The notes beneath the pieces were generated by a model. The model was not told the origin of the DNA. It did no database searches and was given only the letters and a program-made list of their open reading frames with translations. A DNA stretch of 64,000 bases, taken from the NCBI GenBank assembly GCA_950022295.1, contig OX465598.1, positions 60,434,001 through 60,498,000 on the forward strand. Direction: 5' to 3'. The DNA comes from Bromus sterilis. Lineage: Eukaryota; Streptophyta; Magnoliopsida; Poales; Poaceae. Positions 21,785 to 34,443 of the stretch are shown here, piece by piece. Numbering within the stretch: position 1 is the stretch's first letter; every line of letters begins with the position of its first letter. The translations under genes and the position numbers were made by a program.

Positions 21785-24700
21785 ATTGGCGCCGTCTGTG
21801 GGAACCGTGCAGGTTGGGAACGCGATCTCGGCGGCCTCATCATCAGCAGCACTCATCGACTCGACGGCTCCGGCAAGATCCAACCTGTTCGAGTCCCTCG
21901 GATTCACGGCCCACCTCTCGGCCCTCAAGCCATTCTTCACCAATCTACACTCCGGCGTCCATCTGATCTTCGGAGCATATCAGATCTACATCAACCATTG
22001 GGGTACCCTTCGCCTCATCGACGGCACCCGTGCGCCCACGGCAACACCTGCAGCAACGACCGTAGCAGACGCCGCCCGCACGGCCAACCTATCTGGCGGT
22101 CGTAGCTACCCACCCAACTCACGGCTCCACGCCACTCACGACCGCTCGAGTGAAGTCCCAGCATGGAGAAGCACAATCGCATGCATCAGCAAGGAGACGG
22201 CAAGGACACCATCGCAGGTGTTCATGGCAGAAGTTGGCGCATCAGCGTCAGGCAACAACGGGCGAGTTGACGACCCGAGCACTCGTCAAGACACCCCAAC
22301 CACCAACAGGGCGGCAGGTCCCGGCAACACCAGTCAGATGGTCGTACAACTAGGAGAACCGGGGACCATACCAAAGAAAGTCCCGGTGGAACAAGGGCCC
22401 AGCGATCAAAAAAGCAGTCGGCCGCTAAGCAGCAAACAGCAAGCACCCGACCAAGGCAGCCAGCCATCACGCAGCAGGCAGCAAACCCCGGTTGCAGCGG
22501 CGGGCGGACCACCCAAAGAAAAAATATACTTGTCGAAGGAATCAATGGCAATGGTAAAGGAAGCAGTCGCCCACGACAGGTTACTACCATCAGATGCCTC
22601 AAGAGACGAGCTAAGGGCATACAACAAGTTAGCGGGTGATTTAACCCATCAGACGAGACAGTGGCGCCTAGCCGTGGAGAAGCAAGCAAAAGCGGAACCC
22701 GAAAGGAAAAGCAGTCGCAGACAATCTCCCAGAAGTGACTCGCCAGGCCACGACTCCCCCATCCGCAACAGATTGAAACTCAACAACCTGCGGAAGACAG
22801 AAAGGGCGAGAGTAGTGCGGAAACTGGAAGATGACTTCAGATCAGAGGAGGACGACGACGAAGAGGAGCCCCTCACTCCGGCAGAAGCACTCATAAGCGC
22901 CCAGGACTACCTGTCCCGTGCCCAGAAAAGCATAAAAAGGATAACGGATCGCTACACTTCCATAGCTTTGCAGACAATGAAGGACGCTATCGACGCCTCG
23001 GTACCCAAGAAATCCAGCGCAAAGCGGCAGACTCGCGAGCGGACACCAGACAGGGACCCCAGTTCACCGGACGACGACGACGACGGCAACAATGACGACA
23101 GGCGCAGGCGCCCCGACAAGTACAAGAAACACGACAGCGACGACAACAATAGGCGCCGCAGCACTCAGCGAGATGCGCGAGACGACATCACGCAGAACAG
23201 AGTCAACCGCAGTAGGCGAAGACGTGCAGCACGCGAGGAGTACTCGGATGAAGAGGCTTCCGACGAGGAAATCGAGCCATGTGGAGCACTCTGCTTCACA
23301 CGTGCCATACGTGAGACGCGTATGCCAAACGGGTTCAAACTGAACTCCACGACACTAAAGTACAACGGACTCGAGGAGCCGGAGGCATGGCTTGACGACT
23401 ACCTAACGGCAGTCAAGTTTCAAAGAGGAACCAACGTCACGACAATGTAGTATGTGCAGCTCATGCTCGAGAGCTCCGCTCGACATTGGCTGAAAAATCT
23501 TCGGCGCGGATCCATCAGCTCTTGGAGCAAGTTCTGAGGAGCCTTCATAGAAAACTTCAAATCCACATACAAGCGACCAGCCTCACTCGAGGAGCTGCGG
23601 GCATGCAAACAAGGAACAAGGGAGGCCCTGCGAGCATACATCCAGCGATGGACGGTACTCAAGAATTCAGCGGAAGAAATCTCGGACGAAAGTGCGATCG
23701 ACGCATTCAGGCGAGGTCTTCAGCGCGTTGAATTCAAGGAGCAGCTCGGACAGATGAAAGTCCGAACACTCGCACGGCTGTTAGAACTAGCCAACAGCTG
23801 GGCAGACGGAGAAGACTCCGTTCATAATGAAACATAAACTCACACTGCACGATCAGAGTACGACTACGACTACAACGGAGATAGAGGAGAAGACAGAAGA
23901 AGAAAGCGACCCAGACGAAACTTCTACAACGACAGAGGACCTGACATGGTCGCCGCCGGTTTCTCGGACGATCGGAACGGCAGGCACCACGATGACAACA
24001 GACCACAGCGACGAGACAACCCAGAAGACGAGCCCCAGGCTCAGAGACGAGAATGGAGGACAAGGCAGCCACGCGACGGCACTCGCGCATTCCGCTCCGC
24101 CAAAGAACAACTCGACGGACCGTGCTCTATACACGGATTCAGAAACGAGCAAGGCGAGCTCAGATCATCTCACACCCTCAGGAATTGCAGAAGCTTCAAC
24201 GAGTTGGCCAAGGAGAAAAGCCGCTCCGCGGCCGCAACAGCACGACCACTCACAAGCATAGTAGTTGGGCCAGTCGCCCACGATGCGCCACCAGCCCCCC
24301 CTCTGCCAACAAGACAGGTGGCCGTCATCCAGGAACGACAAAGGACACCAGAAGAAGAAAACCAGTACCCAGAAGCCCACGGGAGGATCTACATGATACA
24401 AGAAGGCAGACCTTCCAACAGGCAGCAGAAACAAGTCACCAGACAAGTCTTCCTAGCAACCTCCGCACACCCGGCCGTCCCAGAGTACCTGCGCGGGTCG
24501 GAGACAGAAATCTCCTTCTCCCGGGATGACCACCCGCCAGTCGTTCCCCAGCCAGGACACGCCGCGCTAGTACTCGAAGCCAGAATCTTAAATTACGACA
24601 AGTCGCGAGTATTCATGGACGGCGGCAGCGGGATCAACATCATCTTCACACGAACACTCAACGACATGCTCATCCAAAACAACGCACTCAAGTCCTCAGG

Positions 24701-25058
24701 CACAACCTTCCACGGGATCGTACCAGGAAAAGCAGTCTACCCCCTCAGAAGGATAAGCCTGGAGGTAGTATTTGGGAACGCGACAAACTTCCGCAAGGAA
24801 ACACTTGACTTTGAAGTGGTCGACTGGAAGTCGCAATACCACACAATCCTCGGGCGACCAGCTTTCGCTCGCTTCATGGCCGTACCCCACTATGCCTACC
24901 TCAAGCTGAAGATGCCAGGCCCAAACGGGGTCATCATAATCAGCAGCAGTTTCGTCAGATCCGCCCGCTGCAACAAAGAATTCCATAAGATAGCAAAAGC
25001 ATTCGTAGCCCACCAAGGCAGCAGGACCATGGGACTCGCAGAAGAAGCGCTCCCGTAG
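21723..25058 (+). pseudogene. gag-protease frame with three premature stops
   Basis: One reading frame spans 21723-25058, broken by TAG at 23448, TGA at 23535 and TAA at 23835. It opens inside the LTR, so the true start is downstream and uncertain. Visible parts: a Ser/Gln-rich N-terminus, charged repeats (DDDDDGNNDDRRRR), and a retrotransposon gag core across the first two stops (EEPEAWLDDYLTAVKF; ARHWLKNL; TREALRAYIQRW). A basic Arg/Glu-rich linker follows, then a CSIHGFRN/HTLRNC Cys-His segment and a retropepsin-like domain with FMDGGSGINIIF and TILGRPAF near residues 880-970. It ends without pol. It would form particles and cleave Gag; the stops make it inactive. Confidence 0.8.
21787..21805 (+). 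other. Primer-binding site of the outer element
   Basis: TGGCGCCGTCTGTGGGAAC starts two bases after the LTR end. The leading TGGCGCC is complementary to a tRNA 3' end of the GGCGCCA type; the exact tRNA was not determined. Confidence 0.7.
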
Positions 25059-25233
25059 AAGGAAAGGAACATCGCCCGAAGAAACCCGGCACTGGGAGAC
25101 AAAGCTACCAGGCCCTTAAAGGCCACTACATCATCGCTCTAAGTAAAAGGGACCTGTCCTCAACAGAGCCCTCCTACTCTTTGTAAGGGACAGCAGGAAA
25201 GATATTACATAAATATTTTTCCCCAAAATTTCT

Positions 25234-25760
25234 TGGAACTCGGGGGCTTGCCGAAGAAGCCACCCTCCGAGGCGTCCTCCGCAATCGCGGCACACTAAAC
25301 ATGGCACTCGGGGGCTCGCCGAAGCAGCCACCCCCCGAGGCGTCCTCCGCAATCGTGACACATTAACTGGCACTCGAGGGCTTGCCGAAGCAGCCACCCT
25401 CCGAGGCGTCCTCCGCAATCGCGGCACACTAAAACTGGCACTCGGGGGCTCGCCGAAGCAGCCACCCCCCGAGGCGTCTTCCGCAATCGCGGCACATTAA
25501 CTGGCACTCGGGGGCTTGCCGAAGAAGCCACCCTCCGAGGCGTCCTTCGCAATCGCGACACATTAACTTGGCACTTGGGGGCTTGCCGAAGCAGCCACCC
25601 TCCGAGGCGTCCTCCGCAATCGCGGCACATTAATTTGGCACTCGGGGGGCTTGCCGAAGCAGCCACCCTCCGAGACGTCCTCCGCAACCGTGGCACATTA
25701 ACTTGGCACTCGGGGGCTCGCCGAAGCAGCCACCCCCCGAGGCGCCCCCCACAACTACAA
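25234..25760. repeat. Eight-unit ~66-bp tandem array with PPT-like starts
   Basis: Eight units of 65-68 bp follow gag-protease. Most begin GGCACTCGGGGGCT and end GCGGCACATTAACT. The first 12 bases (GGCACTCGGGGG) equal the polypurine tract at 43494-43505. Within units CTCGGGGG pairs with CCCCCGAG across a ~17-base loop; variant units change one arm to CCCTCCGAG, which still pairs in RNA through G-U. Units differ from each other at a few sites, so the array is not very recent. Confidence 0.85.
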
Positions 25761-25891
25761 ATGCAGACGACCCTCCAAGACAGCATATATACAACCAAGA
25801 AGAAGCATATACAACGAAGGGAAGCACCTAATCTCTAGGCTCCAACTTCGCCTTAATAAAGTGCACCCAGATGGCGGTCGTTCTCTTCACA

Positions 25892-28800
25892 AACTCACCT
25901 CACAACCTGGTGCGCATACCTATCTACAGCCTCGTAGTGCTCATTCATCGGATGATCCCTACCACCTGGAGGACCCCCCACCACCTGAGCAAAATCCACC
26001 CCTGGCCAATGACTATGGACCAAGCCCAAAGAAGCCCGGGCTCCAGCACGAATCTGATGATCCATCACTCGACGTAACTCGGCAGGCTGAGAAAATATGC
26101 GACAAAGCCTCTCAAGGGACGAAGGAACCACCTCCAACGGATAGAACTCAGCATGGATACCTCCCAATACCCGCTGGCAGTAGATGAGAGCTTCCGGTAC
26201 CCGCTCAACTCGGCGACGAAGCAAAGCAAATGCTCGAGCACGAGCCCCATTTGCCCAAAAGGGATTGCTCGCCTGCACACTAGGATCATCAAGCCGCGAC
26301 ATCTCCGACTGAACGGCCCTCTCTTCATCCCGAGTTCGCATTGCTAGCACTTCGAAAGTCAAAAACTACGATCAAGACAGAGACGGCAAAAACCCACCAA
26401 GCGGAATCAAGCAACCAAGCAGAGTCAAGACTCACCCCGCAGGAGGTCGGACAACTTCACCACCCACGAAGCAAGGCCCTCAACCACGGACTCGGCACGC
26501 TCGCGACGAGTACACTGAACGTCCACGGATCCCTTCAGTCGGACAATATCCCGCTCAGCGTCCTTCAGCCGCAAGCAAACGGACTCGTACGCACCCTCGC
26601 GAGCTTCATCCTTCAGCGAACTCCACGGACGAAGAACGCCCGGAGTGGCCTACCGTAGGATGAACAAAACAAATCAAAAACAGCAAGAGGAACAACCAAG
26701 CAGTCACTCAGATAAAAGTAGCAAAAGATCAACCATCACAACGGAGTCACGAATTACAAACAAAGTTTCAAAGCGGCGCAACACTACTGTGCCTCCCCCT
26801 CACCTACGACAGGGGGACCCTGAGCATCTACAACTTGTTGCAGGCGACGAGCCAGCCTATCGGCTCGGTCGTCCTGCTCACCAGAGTAGTGCGGTATGGT
26901 CTCAACCAAGGAATCATCAAAGGAAACCCCATGCCCTATAAGGACGACCAGGGCCGTGTAAGAACCACTCACCACGCTCTCCGCCACCAGTTCCACCATA
27001 TATTTCCCATCCGGGCCGAACGCAGCAACCCGAGCACCCATGCCATCAGGCACCTTCGTACCCTCCGGCATAAGGTGCTCATGCGCAAGACCCACAAGAT
27101 TGGAAGCTCGGGCGCAGACGTCCTCGACCACTGCAACAACATCTGCAACAGCATCAACAACACCTTGGAGAATCCCAGATCCCGACGCAGCAACCTCTAT
27201 CGGCTTCGCACTTACAGCAGCTGCACCAAGCAAAGAAACGTCATCACGGGAAGACAGTAGAAACAGCAATGGTTGAATACCAAACTTACACACGAGCGAG
27301 CCCGCCAAGGCGCGAAGACGTTTGCCCTCGACTGCCTCCACCCGCGCACGCGCGTCCTCAGCCTGGCGAAGGCGAACCAGCTCCTCATGTTGACCATGCA
27401 ACTCTGCCTCCTTGGAAGCCAAGGCAGCCTTGAGAACGGAAACCGTCTTTTCCGCCTTTTCGGCTTGTTTCTCGGCAGCCTGGCGACGACCTGCAAGAAA
27501 AGACAGTACTCAGAACAAAAGACGAAGCACCCAAAAGCTCAGCAGCGCAAAAATAAAACTCACCATCCATAGCAGATAAGGCATCCTGGGCAGAATCATG
27601 GGCCCGTTGCCAACGCTCAGCATCAAGAATCAAACGCTCACAGTGCTGGAAAACAGGCTGCAAGAACCAGACAATCAGGTGTTAAATAAAGACAAGACTA
27701 CAAGCAACTGCAGACAGTTACTTCTAGCCTCGGGGGCTACTCCCATCGGGAGCACTGCCGTGCCCCCGATGATAAAACAACACAGACACGAATCATCTTA
27801 CCAGCTTGGAGACATGGTCGAAAGCACGAGCCTTGTCTTCAATCGCCAGATCAAGACGGCCAAAGTACGGAGGACCAAGTTCAGTCGGCCTGGGCTCAGG
27901 AGTAGCAGCACCAGGCGCCGCAGAAGAAGGTACACCGGGAACTAAACCCGCAGTCGAAACGACAGGAGTCCCCGCCGGTCCAGATTGGGCAGCGGCAGCC
28001 GAGAGGTCCTCAAGATGCTTGGCTGCCGCCCCAAATCTCGTCGACTTCAGATCAGTAGCAGCTGCGCTGGTGCACGAAGCAGTCGGAGCAGACGCAACAC
28101 TACAAAATAAAGCATTATCAGACGCAAGAACAAGGAAAAAGGAACGGGCACAAATCCAGCAGACTCTTACCCGATACGCGCAGCACGAGGACGTCCCAGC
28201 CTCCCAAGCATGGCCCTCTTGGGAGGAGGTGCCGGAGCAGCAGCCGAAGGGGAAGGCCCAGCAACAGGAGCAGCAGGAGGGACTTCATCACCTAGCGCAG
28301 CATGATATTCAGCATCCAAAGGGCGCGAGCGCTTCACACGAAAAGGACTCGAGTCTTCACTATCCCCAGTCTCCACTAGCACAATCTCAGCATTAACAGC
28401 CGGCGCAGCATTATCAGCTGCGGAAGCATCAGGCTCTTCAAGAATATCGGCGTCCTCCGGCTGTGGAGGATTACACGGCACCGGAGCATGACCCTGCAAG
28501 GCAAGCAATGTCAACAACAAAACAAAACTAGGTACTCGTCCAGGCAAATCAATGAACACGGGCACCAACCGGCGGCGGAGAATGATCAGAAGCATATGGA
28601 CGGACAAGATGCATCTCGGAAATACTCGAGCACTTGGTCACTTGCTGGATACGAGCCAGCAAGGCATCAGGTTCTAGCTCTTCAGGCGAGCATCTCGTCG
28701 AGTCACCGAGTCCCTTGTACTTCCACATAGGGCGAGCTCGATGCTGCAACAGTTGAACCCGCCTCCCCACAAAAACAGAGATAAGCTGACCACCATTCAA

Positions 28801-29458
28801 GTTATCCTTTAACACAGAAATCCTCTCCAAAAACGGAGTCAGCTCGGACGACTCCACCTCAGTCAAAGAATGAGACCACGAAGGCTGTCTGGCCACCCGC
28901 GTACCCGGATTGAAAGAAGCAAGACCAAATTGCTGACCAACAACGAAGCGATCCTTCAGATAAAACCAGCCTCTTCGCTAGCCACGAATCGATCTTCTCC
29001 AAGTCAAAATATGAATGTTTATCCCCAATAGAGATACCTACTCGACCCACGGCGTACTCACAGTTCGTCCTTTTTACATTAAAAAGGCGCCTCCAAAGTC
29101 CCCACTGGGGGTAAATCCCCAGGAAGGCCTCGCAAAGAGTGATGAAACACGCATTGTGCAAAATCCCATTGGGAGTCAGATCATGCAACTGGAGCCGATA
29201 GGAATATAGCAAGCCCCGAACGAAAGGATGCTGCGGAAGAGCAAACCCACGGTGGAAGAAAGCCTGGAAGCATACCCGCTCGTCCGCCGCCGGCGCTGGA
29301 ATCGATTCATCACCAGGAAGATAGACATCGCCCGCCATCACCATGCCATCAGCAACCAACGCATCCAGATCTCCAGCCCCGAACGTCGACCGCTCCCACT
29401 TGCCGGACATCTTGGTCGACTCGACAGCAGCACGGGAGCGCTTGGACATAGATCCCAC
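25892..29458 (-). pseudogene. Antisense multi-exon gene in the gypsy element (Transposase_28-like)
   Basis: Read on the minus strand from ATG 29458. Approximate exons: 29458-28566, 28493-28171, 28099-27802, 27657-27564, 27490-27290, 27220-26790, 26654-26442 and 26350-25892. Most junctions show GT...AG with TTGCAG-type acceptors. Exon 1 carries the pattern of plant 'putative gypsy type transposon' proteins (VCFQAFFHRGFALPQHPFVR, LCEAFLGIYPQWGLW). A one-base shift near 28975 moves the frame before QPSWSHSLTEVESSELTP. Exon 2 is acidic/proline-rich and ends with a basic KRAMLGRLGRPRAARIG segment. Exons 4-7 are rich in heptad-like Glu/Arg/Leu (coiled coil). The last exon ends HQVVR followed by TGA. 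Antisense ORFs of this kind are known in Tat-lineage elements; the function is unknown. The frameshift suggests this copy is broken. Confidence 0.65.
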
Positions 29459-30500
29459 AGTAGCACGCAGAAGAGAAAAGACGAAGGCTCAGGAACACGA
29501 AGGAAGCAGAGAAAGAGGAGGAAGGCAATGGCTGGGTAAAACATACAATTTACCCAGCCACATGGTATTTAACTCCAAGAGCCTAGCAAGACGGGCCACC
29601 ATGCAACCTTTTTTGCCCAGTAAAATGTGGCACGACCCCTTACGGAGGCGAAAAGTATGGAAAATCCAACCGGCGCAGTAACAACACCGCCCACTACGCG
29701 CGCAAAAATAGGACCATGATCGCGCGACGCGAAAATTTCGGCGGGACATCGCCAAGTCATTTCCCACGACAGACCGCAGCGGTCAAAAAATTGCAGAAGA
29801 CCACGCCAACGTCATATCACAGCAAGGCGTACTGAGTACGCCATCAAGGCCCCCAGACTTCATCTCTCAGATCTTTTTCTGATGAAGAAAAAATATCTTA
29901 CTCCCATCGGGAGAGTACATCATAAGAGTCCCAGGTGCTCCCTCACCTAAAGGTCAGCCATGTGCTCGAGTGACCACTCGCACTTATGAGAGTCTCGGGT
30001 GCTCCCTCAACCCGACGTAAGACAAACATGCATTCGCCAAGACCATGCGGCGCTAAGAGTCTCAGGTGCTCCCTCACCTCAAGAGCAGAAACGGCATTCG
30101 AGTGATTACTCGCGAAAAAACCCCCGACTGAGCACTCGAAACAAAGCTCCTCGGGTGAATGAGTGAACAACTCGCTTGATGTTTTGTTCCAAGCGGGTGC
30201 AATGCTATAAGGCTCCGCGCCTCAAAAACACACATTCCTGGAACCCGATACACTGTGCCCAGATGCCACGCAAGATTAGCGTGTAGGTAAGACCCCGCTG
30301 CGAAGTACGGCCGGGCTGGGACTTGCCGAAGAGCGATTGCACTCCCAACCTTTCCCATGCGCTGCGCATGATAGAAAAGCCGGGCGGACGCGCCTTAGGC
30401 TGTACACATTACTGGCGGCAAATGAACACCGTAAGACCTGAAGCGGCCGGACTTTTGCTCGACACCAGTGTTCCAAGCTCACGTCGAGGGACGTGGGTTT
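29459..30500. other. Non-coding part of the outer element with short repeats
   Basis: No gene was recognised. Three ~22-bp relatives of GAGTCTCGGGTGCTCCCTCA occur at about 29926, 29991 and 30057, and two TACTC-type CTCCCATCGGGAG motifs are at about 27738 and 29901. The chromovirus insertion ends this segment at 30500. Confidence 0.5.
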
Positions 30501-33500
30501 TGTCGGGACCCGGGGTTAGCGTATGTAATTCCGGTCACAATGCAATCACATGGAGAGCCGAGAGCCGTACCCACTTGTCTAAGAAGACAAGGCCAAGCAC
30601 AGATCACTCTCGGTAAGCATCGAACGTGAGGGGCATCCCATCCAGGCCGAATGCTCAACTGAGATGGGTCCTCATCGTCCGCTCACAAGTCTAAATGCTT
30701 ATGGTGGTGAATCCCATACTCATAGACAAGTCGCCTCAACCATGTTATCGATTGAATCATAACCCTTACATAGACTTACTCCAGCCCGATCACTTAGTCG
30801 GGATCTCGGGCGGGCTCAATCATACAACAAAGTGTGCCACGTGACAAAGTCACGAGCAATTGCATCGCGATGCCCCAAGCTGTGCACATCTAAGGGCCAC
30901 TTGGTGTATAAAAGACCGCCGGCAAGAACACAACTAAGCCATCGAACCCCACACTAAGACATGCATGTTATAATCATACACGCAACATACATGTCCAGTG
31001 TAAACAACAGGTAATCACAACATGAACTCTACAAACTCAGTCTTTATAACTTCTGCTAAACAGAGCAGACATAGTAGTTGTATTACAAGCAGATATCACA
31101 TGACTGTGATCCAACATTACATCAAACATCAACGGAAGCAAAGTATGTCTTAGTAAAGACAAGTTTAACAAATGGCTTAAGAAGCCTGAAAGAAAATACA
31201 ACGACCCTCCAGAGGGCACAGGCTGCTGCCTGGAACTATACGACTTGGTCCACGTCGAGCTCGAGGTAAAGGCCACCATCAGGGTCAGTGGTCTCGTCTC
31301 TAAAACATAGAATAAGCAAACGTGAGTACAAAGTCGTACTCAACAAGACTTACATAGGAACTATACTACTCATGCACATGTATCAAGGCAAAGGGAGGTG
31401 GGGTTTCACTTGCAGAAGTGCCAGCTTTGACTTGGCTAATCCTGAACTACGAGTACCAGAGAGAGGTAAGAACGTACACGAGTCCAAGTAACAGTCTCCA
31501 ACCAATACTCCACTATGGTGCCTTCCTCGACTTCCCCACGAGGAAGCACGCCATAGCACTCACACTTATCTTGGCAAGTTTTATAAGTATCCGGTTCAAG
31601 TTATCTATGATCAAGTAAAGGTCTCCAAGTAGTCCATAACCGCGGACACGGCTATTCGAATAGTTCATTAACCCTGCAGGGGTGTACTGCTACACACACG
31701 CCTCATCAGTTACCGCCTGGGGATGGACCCTTCAAATGAGTACCGGCGAGGATGCTGCCACGACACTTCACTCACGGCACCATCTCTAGTCCTAGGGAGT
31801 CGCCTATTTGAGTTGGGACCACGATCGGAATCCGGCCAATTTTTCCGATGCGGACTCAAACGTTGTGTGACCGCCATCAAGCTCAACTCGATCATGATCA
31901 CTTGATTCAACGTGCCCACAACCTACGCCAACCACTTACCTTGGTTCCACCTGCTTGAGATCGTTAAAGGGCGAACTATTTGCGACTCCTGGACTGGTCC
32001 GGGGTGAGGTACTAGGCCGAGAGGGGTCAGTGAGCCCAATGTGTGGTCGTACTCTTAGTCTTGGATAACAACACAAGAACTCAGGCCTAAGGCAGTGTTC
32101 AACGAGACAACCCATTGTGTACTCCTACACAGCCTCTCATCGTTCACCTTTGTTTAGGGTAGATTCACCAACACGTTACCACCATCATTCACATGATCAC
32201 TACCATCCCGACTCACATCAAAGTAGCCTCAGGTAACAACTCTAAGCATGAAATAACCTGTAACAGTTGCAGGGGGCACATGATATCAACCAACTCCTAC
32301 ATCTGCTAGGATTGTGGTTTGCTTACTACTGTGACAAAATGATAGGTCATGCAAAAAATGGGTTCAACTAGCGGTAGAACATATCATGGTGACATCCTAA
32401 ACATGCATTTGCGAGAATGAGAGGGAACTGGGATTTTATCGACATGATCAAAGAGGGGGCTGCTTGCCTTGCTGACGATCACGATGTAACACTCTTCTGA
32501 CGTGAGGTTGAACTCGTCTCCGAGATCAACTCTATCGAGAAGAAGCAATCACCGAAGCACTGGAAGTAAAGCACAATCAAGATAGTACAATGCACAATCA
32601 ATATGTAAAACAAAGCATGGCAAGGTGCTGATGTGACCTATGTTTGAATTGCCACATGTTAATTGAAGTTGATTTGAAAAGTTAATTCAAATTCAAACTC
32701 CAAATGTTATTAAATTTAGTTCAACTTGCATTTGCTAAAGTTTGTTCACTGTAAACCAAGTGATCATATGTGTGAAATGCTTCTGAAGTACAAGTGATGT
32801 GTGGTGCATTTCAAAGTTTGAAGTTGGAATAGCAATTGAATTCATTTTGAATTAAATCCAATTAAATCACATAGAAAAAGCTACTGATCCCTTTTTAAGA
32901 TCAACTCCAACATAGCTGAAATTTGGAAATTTGGATAGAGGATTTTCTCCTAATCATTTTTCATATATTACACTTTGAATTTGGAGTTATAGTTTAAAAG
33001 TTATTCAATTTCAAAGTTTAGGCTATTTTCTGGAATTTACTGAATAAATTAATTGATTTTGTATTTACTGCGTCATCACTAGGTCATGCTGACGCCAGGG
33101 GTTTGACCAGTCAACTGACAAGGAGGCCCCACCTGTCAGCCTCACTGGGGTTAATTAGTTCTCTATTTAAATAAAACATGGATTAATTAGGGGCCCTGGG
33201 CCCAGTGTCAGTGAGAGAGAGAGAGAGATTAGGGGGGGCTTAGGCCTAACAGGCCGGCGGCTAAACGCCGGTGGCTTGGGCCACGGCGGCGCTCTGCTGG
33301 AGTGGCGATTTAGGCCACGGGGGAGGGAGCTGGGGGCACGGGCGTGATGCCCGCGACGTCGCGCGTCGGCTGCGGCTACTGGGGGTTCAAGGAGGCGCTC
33401 GGGGCCACGGCTACGAAGACGGGAAGCGGCGGCCGGAGACCCTGGTCATGGCAACCGGTGACAGGGGGCACGGGAAGAAGTGCAGATGAGGGGGAAAAGG

Positions 33501-34443
33501 AGCTGGGAGCTCACCAGAGACGATGGAGAGGACGAAGGGGCGGGGGAAGTAGTATGGCGGCGAATTTGGCATGGAGGTCGTCGGCGGATGGCGGCAACTC
33601 GAAGACACGGGTGACGCCTGGGGAGCTCCTCGGGTTCGATTCGACTTGCAGCTCGAAGGAGTCGAGGGCGCTGGACCTTCTGGACAAGGTGGCGGGGAGG
33701 GGGAAGACCGGTGGCCGCGTCGGAGCACGGTGGCGCTCTGGCTAGGTCTCGGTTGTGCGCGCGAAACAAACGAGAGAGAGAGGGAGACGAACTGGGAGAG
33801 GGGAAGAAGGGCCTGGAGTCTCCAGGGCGTCGTCCAGCGCGAAGGAGAAGAGGGGGGAAGAGCAGAAGGTGGCGAGGCGGCCGGCGCATGCTCGCCACCG
33901 AGCAGCATCGGGGCCAGGGGAGGAAGACGACAGGGGAGGCCCCCTAGTGGGTTGGGTCGGCTAGGCTGGAAGGACCAGGTAAGGTGGGCTCTGCCCTTTT
34001 TCTTTTGTTTTCTTTTTATTTCTTTCTGTTATTCGTTTTCCCCTTTAAAATAAATAGCTAGGGCATTTATAAAAATCCCCAATCATTTTTATAAAACCTA
34101 GGTGACTCTATAGAAGTCAATCCCAAGTTTTGGGAATTTTTGAAATTCAATTTATTTGAATTTCAATTCAAATAGGAAAATGATTTAATTTCCAAGCCAC
34201 TATTTGGATTATTGAAAAATCTATGAGCATGGGATTAATCCCAAATCACTTTTAAAATGATCACACTCATTTTTAGGATTTTTCAATACACCTAAAAGAA
34301 TTTTGGAAAAAGATTTATTTCTGGCCTTTTTATTTAAAATGCTTTGGGGCTTTTCTTTTCCCCAATTCCTTTTCTTTTGAAATTTTTTTCATGAAGCAAA
34401 AATGCAAGTTTAGAAAAGCACAAACCTAATTAGGGTTCTGACA
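30501..34443 (-). mobile_element. Chromovirus 3' LTR
   Basis: 3,943 bp, TGTCGGGACC...GGTTCTGACA on the plus strand (TG...CA ends). It is about 99% identical to 39347-43287; the 2-bp length difference lies in a (GA)n run at 33211-33228. A GC-rich island at 33250-33990 gives long ORFs on both strands that show no domain and look like compositional shadows. Confidence 0.9.

Noticed and set aside
21552..24446. Minus-strand ORFs opposite the gag-protease frame
   Set aside because: They are low-complexity Ser/Val/Leu shadows of the gag frame without splice-consistent extension, unlike the antisense gene at 25892-29458.
25234..25760. CRISPR-like look of regularly spaced repeats
   Set aside because: Units are contiguous tandem copies without unique spacers, inside a plant retroelement; no cas genes are present.
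33250..34053. Several 130-165 codon ORFs on both strands (repeated at 42100-42900)
   Set aside because: They lie in a GC-rich island of the chromovirus LTR, overlap each other in several frames and show no domain; they exist twice because the LTR is duplicated.
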